A DNA stretch of 14,407 nt. Origin: Bacillota bacterium. GTDB lineage: Bacteria > Bacillota > Clostridia > Acetivibrionales > DTU013. This document shows, piece after piece, positions 12,326-14,407 of this stretch (its first letter is position 1; every line of letters begins with the position of its first letter). Location: the NCBI GenBank assembly GCA_023409615.1, contig JAEYRF010000255.1, positions 1 through 14,407 of the forward strand, read 5' to 3'. Position numbers and translations under genes: made by a program. The notes below the pieces were generated by a model. It ran no database searches. It saw only the letters and a list, made by a program, of their open reading frames with translations, and was not told the DNA's origin.

Positions 12326-13324
12326 TCATCCAAAAAAGTTCAATCTTAACGTTGCAAAGCCAACAAAACACAGCACTATGGTTATGAGCCAAAAAACGGT
12401 GACCACCTTTGTCTCTTTCCATCCCGACAACTCAAAATGGTGATGAATCGGCGCCATCTTGAAGACCCTCTTTCCCCTAAGCTTGAAAGATGTTACCTGT
12501 ATGAATACAGATAAGCTCTCAACTGCATATATAGCACCAACCACAAGCAAGATCCAGGGTATCTTCATCATGACAGCAGCAGCTCCAACTATACCCCCCA
12601 AAGCCAGAGAACCGGTATCACCCATAATCACCTTTGCAGGGTATATATTAAAGACAAGAAAACCCAGGCAGCCTCCGGCTGTAATGGCGGAGGTAAGCTT
12701 GACAACATCCCATTGTTCAGATGTCATTGCGACGATTGTAAAAAAGACAGTAACAATAAGTGTAACTCCTGCAGCCAGGCCATCAACTCCGTCAGTCATA
12801 TTCACAGAATTTGTAATAAGATACATTACAATAATCACTAACGGAATGAACATCCACACCGGCAGTTCTACGATCGCACTACTGCCAGTGAAAGGCAGGA
12901 TCATACCTGTTCCAAGTGACGGTGAATAAGCCGTATAAAAGGCAAAAACTGCAGAAACAAGAAACTGCCCAAAGGATTTTTGCTTTGCATTCAGACCATC
13001 CTTGTTCTTTTTAATTACCTTGATCATGTCATCAATAAACCCAATAGTACCAAACCCAAGAGAAACTAATAATATTGGTATAATCCCGGGATATTTTGAT
13101 GCGAAAAACATGGAGGTTATAATCATTGGAAAGATGAAAATTAAACCACCTATTGTGGGAATACCCATTTTTTTTAAATGACTCGCGGGGCCGTCATCTC
13201 GAACCGTCTGCCCTAACTTCAACCTTCTGAGCATTGGAATAATGATGGGCCCTGCAATCAGTGCCAGTATAAATGTTGCTGCAAATGCAACTACTTCAGG
13301 TGAGTTTAGTAAATCAAATTCCAA
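12326..13324 (-). CDS. mraY: Phospho-N-acetylmuramoyl-pentapeptide transferase
   Basis: MraY attaches phospho-MurNAc-pentapeptide to undecaprenyl phosphate in the membrane, forming lipid I. With a TTG start at 13324 the product has 332 residues, the usual family size, and begins MEFDLLNSPEVVAF just before the first helix. GGGGGA lies 7 bases upstream of that TTG. A GTG at 13390, overlapping the murF stop, would add 22 polar residues not seen in relatives. Motifs in the 332-aa numbering: RDDGPASHLKKMGIPTIGG (42-60), the catalytic Asp pair in GFIDD (95-99), NSVNMTDGVDGLAAG (172-186), MGDTGSLALGG (234-244) and PIHHHFELSGW (292-302). It is preceded by murF and followed 24 bases later by ftsW, so it sits in a typical wall-synthesis operon. 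Confidence 0.95.
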   Translation of the reverse strand: MEFDLLNSPEVVAFAATFILALIAGPIIIPMLRRLKLGQTVRDDGPASHLKKMGIPTIGGLIFIFPMIITSMFFASKYPGIIPILLVSLGFGTIGFIDDMIKVIKKNKDGLNAKQKSFGQFLVSAVFAFYTAYSPSLGTGMILPFTGSSAIVELPVWMFIPLVIIVMYLITNSVNMTDGVDGLAAGVTLIVTVFFTIVAMTSEQWDVVKLTSAITAGGCLGFLVFNIYPAKVIMGDTGSLALGGIVGAAAVMMKIPWILLVVGAIYAVESLSVFIQVTSFKLRGKRVFKMAPIHHHFELSGWKETKVVTVFWLITIVLCFVGFATLRLNFFG

Positions 13325-13389
13325 ATAATATTCCCCCGTATCTTCATCACAACTGTTAAATCGTGAAAAATGTGTCTTCTGACGCTTCA

Positions 13390-14407
13390 CTATTCCTCTG
13401 TCAGCGCATGTACAATCTCTTCCATTTTCATACCTCTTGACCCTTTGACCAATATAGCATCGCCTGTCTGCACAAGCTCTTTTATATATTCAATAGCTTC
13501 AATATTGTTTTTGAAATATGCAGTCCGGTTCGGATCAAATCCAGCATTCACAGCACCGCTAATGATATTATCCGCCTCATTACCTACTGTAATAATGTAA
13601 TCAGGTTCCTTGCGTGCTGCCTGAATGCCTGTCTCCATATGTGCTCTTTCAGACCAGTCTCCCAGTTCCAACATATCACCTAAAACAGCAATCTTGCGGG
13701 AGGAAGACATTTCGCCTAAAACATCAAGTGCAGCCTTCATAGATTGCGGGCTGGCATTATAGGCATCATTGATAACGGTCAAACCATTAGCCTTAATAAT
13801 GTTCAGTCGCATCTTTGCGGGGCTGAATCGTGAAATACCTGTTTGCAGGCAGTTCATCGGAACACCTAGTTCAAGACCTGCAGCTATTGCCGCAAGTGCA
13901 TTATAAACATTATGCACTCCAGGAGACGGCAATTGTATCCGGTACTCCACTTCTCCAACCATTATACAGAAATCAATGCCGTATTCTCCTCTTGATTGAA
14001 TGTTGTAGGCCTGATAATCCACGCCCTCTTCCAGTCCGTATGAAACAGTCCTGCATTTAAGCAAATCTTTTGCACCGCTAAGCATGACGTCATCTCCATT
14101 TAGGACAAGCAGCCCGTCAGGCTGCAGACCTTCCAACAGTTCCAGCTTTGCTTTTAGGATATTCTGACGGGACCCCAATTTTTCAATATGTGAAATACCG
14201 ATATTTGTTATGATCCCGACCTTTGGCCTGACAATGTTAGTCAGTGTTCCTATTTCTCCAAATGCACTCATTCCCATCTCCACAACTGCAGCTTCATGCT
14301 CCTGCTCCAATTTGAAGATCGTCAGCGGTACGCCTATTTCATTATTGAGGTTTCCCTCATTTTTTAATACATTGTACCTTTCACCAAGTGCACATGCAAC
14401 CATTTCC
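13390..14407 (-). CDS. murF: UDP-N-acetylmuramoyl-tripeptide--D-alanyl-D-alanine ligase, C-terminal three quarters
   Basis: MurF adds D-Ala-D-Ala to UDP-MurNAc-tripeptide, the last cytoplasmic precursor step. The gene runs off the right edge. About 338 of roughly 450 residues are visible, starting at ...EMVACALGERYNV, just after where the P-loop GKTTTKE would be. Visible family features are AAVVEMGMSAFGEIGTL, ITNIGISHIEKLGS (nucleotide and metal site with a conserved His), NGDD, GVHNVYNALAAIA, NDAYNASPQSMKAALDVL and the C-terminal domain start IAVLGDMLELG. Its stop TAG at 13390-13392 touches the alternative GTG start of mraY. It is presumably the first visible gene of the murF-mraY-ftsW-murA operon, whose promoter lies outside the window. 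Confidence 0.95.
   Translation of the reverse strand, partial: EMVACALGERYNVLKNEGNLNNEIGVPLTIFKLEQEHEAAVVEMGMSAFGEIGTLTNIVRPKVGIITNIGISHIEKLGSRQNILKAKLELLEGLQPDGLLVLNGDDVMLSGAKDLLKCRTVSYGLEEGVDYQAYNIQSRGEYGIDFCIMVGEVEYRIQLPSPGVHNVYNALAAIAAGLELGVPMNCLQTGISRFSPAKMRLNIIKANGLTVINDAYNASPQSMKAALDVLGEMSSSRKIAVLGDMLELGDWSERAHMETGIQAARKEPDYIITVGNEADNIISGAVNAGFDPNRTAYFKNNIEAIEYIKELVQTGDAILVKGSRGMKMEEIVHALTEE

Noticed and set aside
12459..12929. 156-aa plus-strand open reading frame within mraY
   Set aside because: It is the complement of a well-supported gene, has a low-complexity Thr/Ile/Pro composition and no ribosome binding site.

Overview
The window looks like chromosomal DNA of a low-to-moderate GC, Gram-positive anaerobe of the Clostridia. 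The evidence is the gene content (T-box-controlled DAHP synthase, an ECF sigma/anti-sigma pair next to polA-coaE-lytic transglycosylase, and a mur/SEDS cluster), strong AGGAGG-type ribosome binding sites, and TTG/GTG starts. Most of it is housekeeping sequence.

Layout from left to right. (a) 1-702: the 3' end of ychF (+) meets a stand-alone cheW (-), tail to tail and overlapping. (b) 779-2132 (+): a sigma-A-like promoter, a T-box leader with its terminator, and the DAHP synthase gene. (c) 2141-3290 (+): a palindromic repeat, then a translationally coupled pair encoding a family 2 glycosyltransferase and a small DUF2304-type membrane protein. (d) 3272-8729 (-): polA, coaE, a membrane-anchored lytic transglycosylase, an unrecognised 112-aa protein and a membrane diguanylate cyclase, closely spaced and probably read from the polA side. 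(e) 8758-10562 (-): an ECF sigma factor and its membrane anti-sigma factor, closed by a rho-independent terminator. (f) 10617-10795: a dense block of palindromes and hairpins. (g) 10748-14407 (-): a cell-wall cluster running murF, mraY, ftsW/spoVE and then murA. murA is cut off just after its catalytic cysteine, where the palindrome block begins.

Functionally, the right half concerns peptidoglycan precursor synthesis (MurF, MraY, the MurA remnant), polymerisation (SEDS protein), remodelling (lytic transglycosylase), and possibly envelope stress sensing (ECF sigma and anti-sigma). DNA repair/replication (PolA) and CoA synthesis (CoaE) lie between. The left half handles the entry step of aromatic amino-acid synthesis under tRNA control, and probably transfer of a sugar to a lipid carrier.

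I see no clear new defence or mobile system. The most notable non-routine signal is a small family of palindromes with the core ATTATACCAT...ATGGTATAAT. One copy follows aroF and two lie in the block where murA is broken. Each carries a perfect extended -10 motif (TGGTATAAT), on both strands in the two 10.6-10.8 kb copies, and neighbouring hairpins in the block can form mutually exclusive structures.
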